NCBI RefSeq assembly: GCF_036802865.1
Contig: NZ_DAIRVK010000002.1
Coordinates: 620,001 to 684,000, forward strand
Reading direction: 5' to 3'
From: Sulfurospirillum sp036802865
GTDB taxonomy: Bacteria > Campylobacterota > Campylobacteria > Campylobacterales > Sulfurospirillaceae
DNA length: 64,000 nucleotides
The notes below the pieces were generated by a model that was given only the letters and a program-made list of their open reading frames with translations, was not told the origin of the DNA and ran no database searches. Below, one piece after another: positions 1 to 9,178 of the stretch. Position 1 is the stretch's first letter, and each line of letters opens with the position of its first letter. Position numbers and translations under genes: made by a program.

Positions 1-606
1 CTCAAACTGATAGTGTGCGCGCATAATAGCCGAGCCATCTTTAACGACACCTTTAGTGGTGCGCTTTACATCTTTTCCCACTTCGAATTGAGGTTTAAAC
101 AAGATGATAATGTCACTTTTAGCTAACCGATTAATATGTTCTAAAAGTGCCCCTACCCCAATAAATGAAACATCGCAACTGACCATATCATAAGTTCTTT
201 CAGGCATAAAAAGTCGAATATCACTATTTTCATGTAAAATAATTCGAGAATCGACTTTTAGCGTGGGATGAAGTTGCTCATTTCCGACATCTACTGCTGT
301 CACACTCTTTACATCCTCTTCCAACCAAACCTGTACAAATCCACCGGTACTGCTGCCAATATCAAGCACATCAATACCTTTAACTGATAAGCCTAATTCA
401 TTGATAAACCCACGCAATTTTAATCCTGCACGGCTCACATATTGAGAAATCTTTTCAACCTCGACACTATCATTTTCGCCAATTTCAACAGAGCTTTTTC
501 GCTCTACTTTTCCATTAACCCAAACACTGCCCTCTTTGATCAATTCTGCTGCTTTATTACGGCTTAGTGCATATCCCTTTTCAAATACATAACTATCTAG
601 TCTCAT
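1..606 (-). CDS. tlyA: TlyA family rRNA 2'-O-methyltransferase / hemolysin A (3' end outside window)
   Basis: The translated frame begins MRLDSYVFEKGYALSRNKAA, an S4-type RNA-binding start, and continues into a Rossmann methyltransferase domain with a DIGSSTGGF SAM-binding motif, a VDVGNEQLH segment and a CDVSFIGV segment. This is the TlyA/FtsJ-like layout. In Campylobacter and mycobacteria TlyA methylates the 2'-OH of rRNA cytidines. The ATG at 606-604 overlaps the ligA stop (603-605) by 4 nt, so it is translationally coupled downstream of ligA. The C-terminus lies beyond base 1. The family call is firm; the exact rRNA target is inferred from homologues. Confidence 0.9.
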   Translation of the reverse strand, partial: MRLDSYVFEKGYALSRNKAAELIKEGSVWVNGKVERKSSVEIGENDSVEVEKISQYVSRAGLKLRGFINELGLSVKGIDVLDIGSSTGGFVQVWLEEDVKSVTAVDVGNEQLHPTLKVDSRIILHENSDIRLFMPERTYDMVSCDVSFIGVGALLEHINRLAKSDIIILFKPQFEVGKDVKRTTKGVVKDGSAIMRAHYQFE

Positions 607-2549
607 AAAATCATCTCGTTTAATTCACTTTCACTCAGTGTCTTTACACCCAGTTCTAAGGCTTTAGCTAACTTACTGCCTGCTTCTTCGCCATAAATGA
701 CAAAATCGGTCTTTTTAGAGACACTTCCGCTTACTTTTGCACCCAATTTTTCTAACATCTCTTTTATTTCATCACGTGGTTGACTCATTGAACCTGTTAA
801 AACTACCGTTTTACCTGTAAAAACAGACTCTGTTATCTCTAATTTTGAGGCAATAGGCTGAATAATGGCCATTAACTCATAGGTTTCGACCCGATTAACA
901 TGGATAAACTCTACCAAACTCTTCGCCATCTCTTCGCCAAATCCCTCAAGTGCAATGATAGTTTCATACGTTGCTTCTAACCATTCCAATCCAAAAGTTC
1001 TTGCAATCTTTTTCGCTGCCACTTCGCCGATATGCTCAATGCCTAGAGCGTTAATAAACTTCTCTAAGCTCACGCCTTTGCTCTTTTCAATCGCTTCTAA
1101 AAGGTTGAAGGCTTTCTTCTCTTTAAAGCCCTCTAAGGCGAGTAATTGATCCAGCGTAAGCGTATATAAATCTTTTACATGTAAAACCCGTTTTTGAGCA
1201 TAGAGTTGTTCCACTATTTTATCACCGAGACCATCAATATTGAGGGCTTTTTTAGAAGCAAAGTGAATCATAGCACCAACGACTCTAGCATCGCAGGAGA
1301 GATTTTGACATTTAATGAGTGCCCCATCGTCTAAAAGCTCCTCTCCACATACAGGGCAGTTTAAAGGACGTTTTACAACCACTTCATTTCCACTTCTACG
1401 CTCTTCTAACACTTTAATGATTTTGGGAATGACATCTCCACTGCGAATGATGATAACGCTGTCTCCAATGCGGACATCCTTACGTTCTATTTCATCAAAA
1501 TTATGCAATGTTGCACGCTCTACGATGACGCCTTCGATATTGACCGCTTCCACTTCTGCCACAGGCGTTACAACACCTGTTCGACCTACTTGAAGGGTAA
1601 TGTCTTTGAGCCGTGTCACTTTCTCAATCGCAGGAAATTTAAACGCCACCATCCATTTAGGATACTTCACCGTATAGCCTAATTCTTCTTGCAAGCTTGT
1701 ATCATCGATCTTAACAACCATGCCATCCATCATCATTTCAATCTCATCACGCTTTGCAATCAATTCATCATAAAGGGTATGAACATCGTTTACATTTTGT
1801 GTTACAACAATTTTAGGAGGTTGTAAAAAACCAAGACTATAGACAAAACCCATCTTTTGACTCAAAAAACTCTGTGTTAAACTATTTACACCAATGCCCC
1901 ACGGATAAAACATCAGTTTACGCTTCGCCGTAATGCTCGTATCAAGCTGCCTAAGGCTCCCTGCTGCAGCATTGCGAGGGTTGGCAAACAAAGGCTCTCC
2001 AAGACTTAAACGCTCACTGTTGAGTTTTTCGAAGTCCGCTTTTTTAATAACCACTTCGCCACGAATTTCAATAAGTTCTTTATAGTCAATGCGTAAAGGA
2101 ATAGAACCAATCGTTTTGATATTTTCTGTCACATCTTCGCCAATGCTTCCGTCCCCTCTCGTAATGGCCTGTTTTAAAATACCATTTTCATAAATAAGGT
2201 TAAGGCTCGCACCGTCAAACTTTGGTTCGCAGTAAAAGGTAAAGCTTTCTTTTACTTTTTTGACACGTTCTATCCATGTGTCAAGCTCACTTTCATTAAA
2301 AACGTCTTCCATACTCCACATACGCGCTTTATGTGAGGCTTTCACAAAACCTTCGAGAACTAAGCCTCCGACACGTCTGGTTGGACTATTTTCATCCGTA
2401 AAAAGTGGATTTTCTTGCTCATAGTTTAGGATTTCATGGTAAAGCCTGTCATACTCTTCATCGCTTGCAAGTGGTGCGTCATCAACATAGTATGCCCTAG
2501 CCCACGTATTGGCAAGATCAATTTTGGCTAAATACGCATCGTGTGTCAT
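603..2549 (-). CDS. ligA: NAD-dependent DNA ligase
   Basis: The 648-aa protein has the full LigA layout. The adenylation domain carries the catalytic lysine in EPKFDG at about residues 109-114. An OB fold with VGRTGVVTP follows, then a four-cysteine zinc finger (CPVCGEE...CQNLSCDA) near residue 400, helix-hairpin-helix repeats (HIGEVAAKKIA) and a C-terminal BRCT domain (FTGKTVVLTGS). It seals nicks in replication and repair using NAD+. The length is close to other bacterial LigA proteins. Its ATG overlaps the end of the upstream transporter gene by 4 nt and its stop overlaps tlyA, so it sits mid-operon. One TTACATGTAA repeat lies inside the gene at 1175-1184. Confidence 0.97.
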   Translation of the reverse strand: MTHDAYLAKIDLANTWARAYYVDDAPLASDEEYDRLYHEILNYEQENPLFTDENSPTRRVGGLVLEGFVKASHKARMWSMEDVFNESELDTWIERVKKVKESFTFYCEPKFDGASLNLIYENGILKQAITRGDGSIGEDVTENIKTIGSIPLRIDYKELIEIRGEVVIKKADFEKLNSERLSLGEPLFANPRNAAAGSLRQLDTSITAKRKLMFYPWGIGVNSLTQSFLSQKMGFVYSLGFLQPPKIVVTQNVNDVHTLYDELIAKRDEIEMMMDGMVVKIDDTSLQEELGYTVKYPKWMVAFKFPAIEKVTRLKDITLQVGRTGVVTPVAEVEAVNIEGVIVERATLHNFDEIERKDVRIGDSVIIIRSGDVIPKIIKVLEERRSGNEVVVKRPLNCPVCGEELLDDGALIKCQNLSCDARVVGAMIHFASKKALNIDGLGDKIVEQLYAQKRVLHVKDLYTLTLDQLLALEGFKEKKAFNLLEAIEKSKGVSLEKFINALGIEHIGEVAAKKIARTFGLEWLEATYETIIALEGFGEEMAKSLVEFIHVNRVETYELMAIIQPIASKLEITESVFTGKTVVLTGSMSQPRDEIKEMLEKLGAKVSGSVSKKTDFVIYGEEAGSKLAKALELGVKTLSESELNEMIL

Positions 2550-3307
2550 GCGAAATAACTACTGTAAATGATTTTTATAAGTGTGAGAGCTACCATCGTT
2601 AAGAAAAACGTGCGGATAAATTTAACCTCTTTTTTGATAACCATATTTGAACCAATGTAAGCACCAACAATTTGTCCCAAACCCATCAATAAACCTACTA
2701 AAAAAAGGACATTCCCACTCCATAAAAAAACAGCCAAAGAGACAATGTTACTTGTAAAATTCATCACTTTAGTCTGAGCAGTTGCTTTTTTAAGGTTAAG
2801 CCCTAACAAAACGACCAAGGCTATTGTCCAAAACGTGCCTGTGCCAGGACCAAAAAAACCATCGTAAAAACCAAGTCCTATACCAAATATCAAAAAGAAG
2901 AGATGATTTCCAATGTACGCATGGCGATCATTCTCACCAAGTTTTGGAGATAAAAGCGTGTAAATAAAAATGCCCACAAGCATTGCAGGAATAATCTTTG
3001 CTAAGATACTAGCATCCATGAGTAAAATGGCATACGTTCCAAGTGCCGCACCAATGAAGGTATAAATAACGCCTATAAAAACTTCAGACCATTTAATAAA
3101 CCCTTTACGAATAAAGTTAATAGAAGCCATACCGCTACCAAAGGTACCTTGTAGTTTGTTGGTAGCAAGTGCTATATGTGGGGGCATACCAGATGCAAGA
3201 AGCACGGGAATGGTAATAATACCACCTCCTCCGGCAATTGCATCAATAAAACCTGCGATAAGTCCTGTTACTAAAAAGATTACATAATAATAAAATTCAA
3301 ATTCCAT
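2546..3307 (-). CDS. TSUP family (TauE/SafE) membrane permease
   Basis: This 253-aa protein is strongly hydrophobic with about eight membrane segments. It has the typical TSUP start (GLIAGFIDAIAGGGGIITIPVLLASG) broken by short loops, an internal repeat-like motif ATNKLQGTFGS, and GFYDGFFGPGTGTF in the second half. TSUP proteins export or import sulfite, sulfoacetate or other small anions; the substrate here cannot be told from sequence. It overlaps the upstream zinc-ribbon protein gene by 11 nt and ligA by 4 nt, so all three are probably co-transcribed. Confidence 0.88.
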   Translation of the reverse strand: MEFEFYYYVIFLVTGLIAGFIDAIAGGGGIITIPVLLASGMPPHIALATNKLQGTFGSGMASINFIRKGFIKWSEVFIGVIYTFIGAALGTYAILLMDASILAKIIPAMLVGIFIYTLLSPKLGENDRHAYIGNHLFFLIFGIGLGFYDGFFGPGTGTFWTIALVVLLGLNLKKATAQTKVMNFTSNIVSLAVFLWSGNVLFLVGLLMGLGQIVGAYIGSNMVIKKEVKFIRTFFLTMVALTLIKIIYSSYFA

Positions 3308-4028
3308 CTTTTTTAATCTCTTTCCCTTCTTCTTGAATAGCTATTGCACATTCATCATCACTGCGTTCTTCTTGAGATGCTTTTGTTTCTTCTTCGTTTG
3401 AAGAAACGACTACTGATTCTGTCTCAATGGCAGGTAAAGACTCTTCTTTCTGTACATCTGATGTCGTTTCAGCGTTTTCTTGAACGGTCACTTCAGTCGG
3501 CATTTCAGAGTCCACTGGCTTTACTTCACTATCAGTAGCTTTCTCTTCTTCAAGCTTCGCATAAATTTCTAAAGCTTCTTTTGTTGCGGTTGAAACTTCG
3601 TTATACGTGCCTTCACGAATATGACGCCAGATTTCACGTCTAACCAAACTTAAAACATAGCGTCTATCTCCACCCACGACGCGACCAAGTTCATGTCCAC
3701 CACAGGCTGGGCAGATAAAATAGGTAATTTTATGCTGTAACGTCTCTTCTGCACGACAGTTCTCATCATCACACATCAACATATTTTGACATTTTGGACA
3801 GTAACACCACAATCCTATAATGTCACCTTTTTTATATTTCCAACGCCACAATACCTTAAATAAAATCAACTCGCGAAATTTAAAATATTTTGGGCGCATA
3901 AGATAACGAGCTACAAAAGGAAAAGCAACTAAAATAATACAAATAACAATGGCACCGCTGTTAACAGCCCATTGTGGGATAGCGTAAAGCTCACTGATAC
4001 GCGTTAAAAGGCTAATAATTTTTTCCAA
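3297..4028 (-). CDS. Membrane-anchored zinc-ribbon protein of unknown function
   Basis: The 243-aa protein has one clear N-terminal membrane segment (about residues 20-42), followed by a basic region and two CxxC pairs (CPKCQNMLMC and CPACGGH, with an extra DDENC between). This suggests a treble-clef or zinc-ribbon domain at about residues 75-115. The last third is acidic, low-complexity and rich in Glu, Ser and Thr, probably disordered. I do not recognise the family. It lies just downstream of folP (8-nt gap) and overlaps the TSUP permease gene, so it is part of the hobA-holB-folP transcription unit. A role beside the permease or in envelope biology is only inference. Confidence 0.7.
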   Translation of the reverse strand: MEKIISLLTRISELYAIPQWAVNSGAIVICIILVAFPFVARYLMRPKYFKFRELILFKVLWRWKYKKGDIIGLWCYCPKCQNMLMCDDENCRAEETLQHKITYFICPACGGHELGRVVGGDRRYVLSLVRREIWRHIREGTYNEVSTATKEALEIYAKLEEEKATDSEVKPVDSEMPTEVTVQENAETTSDVQKEESLPAIETESVVVSSNEEETKASQEERSDDECAIAIQEEGKEIKKDGI

Positions 4029-4036
4029 AAAAAGTC

Positions 4037-5179
4037 CTAAATGGTTTGATTAAGTGCTTTAAGCACACTAAGGGCTTGTACGTGCTCTTGAACGTCATGT
4101 ACACGCAATATGGTTGCACCATGCTCGTATGCCTTAAGATGTAATGTTAGAGAGCCTGCTAAACGCTCAGAAACAGGTGTAGAAATAATCTTATCGATCA
4201 TTGATTTGCGACTTGCACCAAAAAGCAGAGGAAAGCCGAAATGCAAAAAATGTTCATGGTGTTTTAGAAGCTTTAAATTATGCTCTAAATTCTTTCCAAA
4301 ACCAATACCAACATCTAACACGATCTTGCTAATACCAAAGCTATGCGCTTTTGCAATGCGTTCTTTAAAAAAGTCATCCACGGATATGATAACATTTTCA
4401 TAACTTGGTTCTTCTTGCATACGTTGAGGATCACCTTGCATATGCATCAAGACAACCGTTGCATTGTATTTAGCAGCCACACGTGCCACATCATCATTGG
4501 CAAGCGCTGTTATGTCATTGACAATACTAAAACCACGCTGTAGTGCATACTCCAAACATAAAGGAGAGTAACTATCTAACGAAAATCGTGCCTTTTCGAA
4601 AAGCTTGTGCTCATAGATAAGATCAATAATAGGCTTAACACGAGCAAGTTCTTCTGTTTCGCTCACACCAAGGCTACCAGGACGACTTGAAACACCACCA
4701 AGATCAATGATGCTAGCACCCTCTTCTATCATCTTCCCAATGTGTGCAAGGGCATTCTCACCACTAAAGCGACTGTCTTGAAAAAAACTGTCTTCATTGG
4801 TGTTAATAATTCCCATGACCTCAAAATCATCTTTACAAGTAAAAACAAATTCGCCCAATTTTTCAGCCACAGCTTTAAGACCAAATGGTTGCACTTTTTC
4901 TTTACGAGCAAGTTTTTTTAGCTGTTTGTCATTCGCAATTAAAACAGCATCCACTAAAGCGGTTTTACAAGTAATTGTCTCTTTAGGCACAGCCAAATCA
5001 GCACCAATAGAAAGTGCATCTTGTTTAAGAATATTCGCAGCTGGCGTTTTTAAGTCTTTAATATAAATAAAATTTAGATGCGCTTTTTGCTCTAAAATAG
5101 CACTGCCTTCTTTCGTGACACCTAAAGTTTGAAATAGAGCTTTCATATCACTGGTGGAAGAGAGTTTATAAAGGTTCAT
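4037..5179 (-). CDS. folP: Dihydropteroate synthase
   Basis: The 380-aa protein is longer than most DHPS enzymes (about 280 aa) because of an N-terminal extension of roughly 115 residues; such long forms are usual in Campylobacterota. The DHPS core follows: MGIINTNEDSFFQDSRF (pterin/phosphate motif), IDLGGVSSRPG, NDITAL, VLMHMQG, DVGIGFGKNLEHNL and LFGASRKSMI, with a HDVQEH end. It joins hydroxymethyl-dihydropterin diphosphate and p-aminobenzoate in folate synthesis. Its start overlaps the holB stop by 4 nt. The order hobA-holB-folP is conserved with Helicobacter as I remember it. Confidence 0.95.
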   Translation of the reverse strand: MNLYKLSSTSDMKALFQTLGVTKEGSAILEQKAHLNFIYIKDLKTPAANILKQDALSIGADLAVPKETITCKTALVDAVLIANDKQLKKLARKEKVQPFGLKAVAEKLGEFVFTCKDDFEVMGIINTNEDSFFQDSRFSGENALAHIGKMIEEGASIIDLGGVSSRPGSLGVSETEELARVKPIIDLIYEHKLFEKARFSLDSYSPLCLEYALQRGFSIVNDITALANDDVARVAAKYNATVVLMHMQGDPQRMQEEPSYENVIISVDDFFKERIAKAHSFGISKIVLDVGIGFGKNLEHNLKLLKHHEHFLHFGFPLLFGASRKSMIDKIISTPVSERLAGSLTLHLKAYEHGATILRVHDVQEHVQALSVLKALNQTI

Positions 5180-5829
5180 TGGTATTTCCTAAGCATCACA
5201 GAGAGCAAAAGAGATGTAAGTATCGTTTGAGCTCTGGTATTAAGATCAACAAGGTGAAGCAATTTTTGAAAATGCTCCAACTCTTTTTCACTAAAGCGAA
5301 GATGATGTTCATTAATGGCTTCATAAACAATGGCTTGAACTAACTCTTTCAAAAATCCTTTTTCAACACTCTGATACTTTTGAATAAAAGGATAGATGTC
5401 ACCTAGATCAAGCTTTGAAAGATTGAGACCACTGTGAGTGACTTCTTGCTCTACAACGAGCTCTTTTAGCAATAAACGTGAACGAATCGTTGGTAAAAAA
5501 GCTGTTTTAGAAGGAGCAACAACAATAAAAACAATATGACGGGGAGGTTCTTCCAGAATTTTTAAAAGCGCATTTTGGGCTTCGACACGATAGCCTTTTG
5601 CCACCAAAATTAAAAATTTATTCGCAGATTCGGCAATATATGCCTCTTTGATAACCTCTTTAGCATCATCGATGAGAAACTCATCTTTAATGAAAAACAG
5701 ATGACGCTCTTTGGCGTACTCTTCTTGCAGACGCTCTTTGGCTTTTTCCACATTTTTACAAATTAAAATATGGCTAAAAACCCCTTCATCATTCGTTTTC
5801 AAAGGTAACCTCGGCAAAAAGCACGGCAT
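5176..5829 (-). CDS. holB: DNA polymerase III subunit delta prime-like protein
   Basis: The 217-aa frame has the clamp-loader motif AKGYRVEAQNALLKILEEPPRHIVFI and SRLLLKELVV, typical of the short epsilonproteobacterial HolB. It should act in the clamp-loader complex that places the beta clamp. The only ATG is at 5829, giving a 41-nt overlap with hobA. A TTG at 5802-5800 has a GAGG six bases upstream and gives the more natural N-terminus MKTNDEGVFSHILIC with a 14-nt overlap. I list the long form but consider the TTG start at least as likely. Lies between hobA and folP. Confidence 0.85.
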   Translation of the reverse strand: MPCFLPRLPLKTNDEGVFSHILICKNVEKAKERLQEEYAKERHLFFIKDEFLIDDAKEVIKEAYIAESANKFLILVAKGYRVEAQNALLKILEEPPRHIVFIVVAPSKTAFLPTIRSRLLLKELVVEQEVTHSGLNLSKLDLGDIYPFIQKYQSVEKGFLKELVQAIVYEAINEHHLRFSEKELEHFQKLLHLVDLNTRAQTILTSLLLSVMLRKYQ

Positions 5830-6340
5830 CGATACTTTTATCGAGAAGTCTAAAGAGTTGAATTAATTTAATATCTAAACTATCGTCGTCGCTTAAAAGA
5901 TAAAAACTATTTTGAACATGCTCGTCCATAATCCACATAAAACTATCGTCTTTACGCTTTGCAATTTGCATTTTAACATCACTATTTTTCCCAACATAAA
6001 AGAAGGTATAGCCACTTGGGAAGGCTTGAGAAAGCATATTTTCCAAAAGTTCTATATCTTCTTTGGTTCGCACTTGGTATAAATTAGGATAGAGCGTTTG
6101 CAACGATAAAAAAGGCAAAAGTGGTCTATTTTTATGATGATTATTGATGGCTCTGAGCATATAATGGCAAAACCATGCTCTATCATCATCCGTAATCACA
6201 ATAAATGTGTGTCCATCAAGAAGATTTTTCAGCATGGAAGCGGCAAGAGGAACCCATTCGAACCTCTTCTCTTCCATCCAACTCATCGTAGATCCATCTT
6301 TGCGGATCTCTTCTAATGTCCACTTTAAAAATTGTTGCAT
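5789..6340 (-). CDS. hobA: HobA, DnaA-binding replication initiation factor
   Basis: The 183-aa protein begins MQQFLKWTLEEIRKDG and contains FIVITDDDRAWFCHYMLRAINN and LPFLSL, matching the epsilonproteobacterial HobA family, which has a SIS-like fold resembling E. coli DiaA. HobA binds DnaA domain I and promotes oligomerisation at the origin. The identification rests on sequence flavour plus the conserved neighbourhood lysC-hobA-holB-folP known from Helicobacter pylori. It starts 3 nt after the lysC stop. Confidence 0.85.
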   Translation of the reverse strand: MQQFLKWTLEEIRKDGSTMSWMEEKRFEWVPLAASMLKNLLDGHTFIVITDDDRAWFCHYMLRAINNHHKNRPLLPFLSLQTLYPNLYQVRTKEDIELLENMLSQAFPSGYTFFYVGKNSDVKMQIAKRKDDSFMWIMDEHVQNSFYLLSDDDSLDIKLIQLFRLLDKSIDAVLFAEVTFENE

Positions 6341-6343
6341 CGA

Positions 6344-7546
6344 TTATTTATCCAATTGGTATGCACTGTGAAGTGCTCGAACAGCAAGTTCACCGTATTT
6401 TGCTTGGATTACCATCGAAATTTTGATTTCACTGGTACTAATCATCTCAATATTGATGCCCTCTTTAGCCATCGTATCAAACGCTTTACACGCAACCCCG
6501 CTGTGTGATTTCATGCCCACGCCAACAACTGAAACTTTCACGATCTCACTATCATATTCCATAACATCGCTTGCTCTAAGTTCGCTCATCGCAGCTTTTG
6601 TCATCTCTAGCTCATTTTGAGGTACTGTAAAGCCAAGGTTTGTTGTGCCATCGTGTCCAACATTTTGAATAATCATGTCAACGTTAACGTTACAATCAGC
6701 AAGTTTTTTGAAAATCTCAGCTGCAATGCCTGGCTTATCAGTAACACCACGAAGAGTGACTCTGGCTTGATTTTTATCGAGTGCAATACCGCTAACTAAT
6801 GGTTGTTCCATAATTTTATCTTCCTTTGTAATGAGTGTTCCTTCATTTTTATTAAAACTGCTTCGCGTTACGAGATTAACATTGAGTTTCTTTGCCATCT
6901 CAACCGAACGGCTTTGAAGTACTTTCGCACCCAAGCTTGCAAGTTCTAACATTTCATCGTAACTGATTTTATCGAGTTTCTTTGCTTTTGGCTCAATTCG
7001 AGGATCAGTGGTATAAACACCGTCAACATCCGTATAGATTTCACATAAATCTGCTTCTAAAGCTCCAGCAATAGCCACAGCAGAGAGATCACTGCCGCCT
7101 CGACCAAGAGTTGAAACTTCACCACTTTCAGTCACGCCTTGAAAACCTGCCACAACAATAATTCGACCCGCTTTAAGCTCTTCTTTCATGGCAGAAGTAT
7201 CAATATATTCAATTCTAGCTTTTGTATGTAACGTATCGGTAACAATACCTGCACGTCTGCCACTCATAGAAACCGCAGAATAGCCCTCAGCTTCGAGTGC
7301 AATAGCTAAAAGTGCACTGGTCACGCGTTCACCAGAACTAAGCAACATATCCACTTCACGCGTGTTAGGTGTTTTACTAAAATGGGCTGCAAAATCCAAA
7401 AGCTTATTGGTTTCACCACTCATCGCAGAAACAACAACAACGAGATCATGTCCCTCTTGTTTGCTCTCAATAACTCTTTTGGCAACAGCTTCAATGCGCT
7501 CAACATTGCCAACACTCGTTCCACCGTATTTTTGAACGATCAACAT
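6344..7546 (-). CDS. lysC: Aspartate kinase
   Basis: The 400-aa enzyme starts MLIVQKYGGTSVG (kinase phosphate loop) and has VVSAMSGETNKLL, LGRGGSDLSAVAIA and EIYTDVDGVYTTDPRI of the amino-acid kinase fold, then two ACT domains (TLRGVTDKPGIAAEIF and VSVVGVGMKSHSGVACKAF). It phosphorylates aspartate at the head of the lysine, threonine, methionine and diaminopimelate pathways. The ACT pair implies feedback control by lysine and/or threonine. It starts 1 nt after the rppH stop. Confidence 0.97.
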   Translation of the reverse strand: MLIVQKYGGTSVGNVERIEAVAKRVIESKQEGHDLVVVVSAMSGETNKLLDFAAHFSKTPNTREVDMLLSSGERVTSALLAIALEAEGYSAVSMSGRRAGIVTDTLHTKARIEYIDTSAMKEELKAGRIIVVAGFQGVTESGEVSTLGRGGSDLSAVAIAGALEADLCEIYTDVDGVYTTDPRIEPKAKKLDKISYDEMLELASLGAKVLQSRSVEMAKKLNVNLVTRSSFNKNEGTLITKEDKIMEQPLVSGIALDKNQARVTLRGVTDKPGIAAEIFKKLADCNVNVDMIIQNVGHDGTTNLGFTVPQNELEMTKAAMSELRASDVMEYDSEIVKVSVVGVGMKSHSGVACKAFDTMAKEGINIEMISTSEIKISMVIQAKYGELAVRALHSAYQLDK

Positions 7547-7547
7547 C

Positions 7548-8018
7548 TTAAAGGTACCCTTCTTTTTTGAAATATTCTAACACCTGTTTATACACGGGGC
7601 GCTTGAAATAGGTAATAAAATCAAACACTTCTTCTAAACTGACAAATTTATGGTCGCAAAACTCTGGTTCTTTCGTTGCAAGATTGATCTTTGCATCTTT
7701 TTTGAGTCTTACTAAAAAATATTTTTGGCTCTGTCCATCAAAAGGGTACATCTTCTGAGCTATTTTTTGAGGAAAATCGTATTGTAACCACTGTGGATAC
7801 TCTGCTATAATCTCGACATCGCCTGTACCAATCTCTTCTTCAAGTTCACGATAAAGCGCTTCTCGTGGCGTTTCGCCTTCGTCAATTCCACCTTGCGGAA
7901 ATTGCCAAGCACCTTCGATATCGCTACGACTGGCAATAAAAAGTTGGCATTGAAAAGGGTATTTGGCAGAGACAATCACGGCAGCAACATTTGGTCTGTA
8001 TCGTTTTGGTGATTCCAT
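7548..8018 (-). CDS. rppH: RNA pyrophosphohydrolase (Nudix)
   Basis: The 156-aa protein begins with RYRPNVAAVIVSAKYP and has WQFPQGGIDEGETPREALY followed by RELEEEIG, a complete Nudix box (GX5EX7REUXEEXGU), plus PQWLQYDFP typical of RppH/NudH. It removes pyrophosphate from 5'-triphosphate RNA and so starts mRNA decay; homologues were once named invasion protein A. It is the first gene of the minus-strand operon and is divergent from hemW; the 76-bp gap between them must hold both promoters. Confidence 0.95.
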   Translation of the reverse strand: MESPKRYRPNVAAVIVSAKYPFQCQLFIASRSDIEGAWQFPQGGIDEGETPREALYRELEEEIGTGDVEIIAEYPQWLQYDFPQKIAQKMYPFDGQSQKYFLVRLKKDAKINLATKEPEFCDHKFVSLEEVFDFITYFKRPVYKQVLEYFKKEGYL

Positions 8019-8094
8019 AATTGCGCATTACCTCTATATTTTTGTTAAAATAGTACCTAAAAAGTCATTAAACTTGCTTGATATAAGGAAATAA

Positions 8095-9150
8095 GTGTTA
8101 GCCTACCTCCATATCCCCTTTTGCGATAGTAAATGCCATTACTGCGCCTTTAACTCATACGAAAACAAAGGTGCTTTAAAACAAAACTATATGCAAAGCA
8201 TCACATCACAACTTCATTTTGAACTTGAAAAATTCAATGCTCAAAAGAAAAGTATAACCTCTTTATTTATTGGTGGCGGTACACCTTCAACCGTTACAGC
8301 TTCGTGGTATGCGCCTTTTTTTGAGATAATCACCCCCTATCTAAGTGATGATGCAGAAGTCACATCAGAAGCCAATCCACACTCTGCTACCCAAACATGG
8401 ATAGAAGAGATGCAAGCATTAGGCATCAACCGACTCAGCTTTGGAGTGCAAAGTTTTGATGCTAAAAAACTTGCCTTTTTAGGGCGAAACCATACGCCAA
8501 AAGTCGCACGACAAGCTATTGAGAATGCTTCGGCTTTAGGCATCAAAAATATCTCGCTCGATCTCATTTATGCAACAGCCTTGGATACACCTCATTTACT
8601 ACAAGAAGATCTTAACATCGCTGCTTCTTTGCCTATCAACCATCTCAGTGCTTATGCGCTTACGTTGGAGGAAGCGACACCATTTTTCACACGAAACGAT
8701 GTAACCAATGCATCAGAAAAGCTTGCCAAAGGCTTTGTCAAACAAATTATTCAAGCGGGCTTTCCACAGTACGAAATTTCTAATTTTGGTCATTACCAGA
8801 GCCGACACAACAAAGGGTATTGGGAGCATCAAAACTATCTTGGCATTGGCAGTGGAGCAGTGGGTTTTTTGAAAAACAGGCGGTTTTATCCCCAAAAAGG
8901 CATTGAAGATTACATTCAAAATCCACTCATTCAAGACATTGAAACACTAAGTGCTGAAGATTTGCATATCGAAATCATTTTCTTAGGACTCCGAAGCACT
9001 ATAGGAATCTCTTTAGAGCATTTTACCCCTAAAGAGATGAAGAAAATCACTATTTTACTGGAAGAAAATAAGCTTTCTTGTAAAGGTAATCGTCTCTTTA
9101 ACAACGACTACTTTTTAAGCGATGAAATAGCTCTTTTTATCACTCAGTAG
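8095..9150 (+). CDS. hemW: Radical SAM heme chaperone HemW (coproporphyrinogen III oxidase-like)
   Basis: A 351-aa radical SAM protein. The first strand ends in HIPFCDSKCHYCAF, the CxxxCxxC iron-sulfur motif at about residues 9-16. GGGTPS, NRLSFGVQSF, GRNHT and NISLDLIY follow, as in the HemN/HemW family. It is about 350 aa, and its C-terminal region is the short HemW type rather than the 450-aa HemN. HemW proteins bind heme and deliver it to membrane cytochromes, fitting an anaerobic respirer. The start is a GTG at 8095 with AAGGA five bases upstream. The gene is convergent with the antiporter that follows. Confidence 0.88.
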   Translation: MLAYLHIPFCDSKCHYCAFNSYENKGALKQNYMQSITSQLHFELEKFNAQKKSITSLFIGGGTPSTVTASWYAPFFEIITPYLSDDAEVTSEANPHSATQTWIEEMQALGINRLSFGVQSFDAKKLAFLGRNHTPKVARQAIENASALGIKNISLDLIYATALDTPHLLQEDLNIAASLPINHLSAYALTLEEATPFFTRNDVTNASEKLAKGFVKQIIQAGFPQYEISNFGHYQSRHNKGYWEHQNYLGIGSGAVGFLKNRRFYPQKGIEDYIQNPLIQDIETLSAEDLHIEIIFLGLRSTIGISLEHFTPKEMKKITILLEENKLSCKGNRLFNNDYFLSDEIALFITQ

Positions 9151-9178
9151 GCTCTTATGAGGCAGAAGACTTCGTCAG

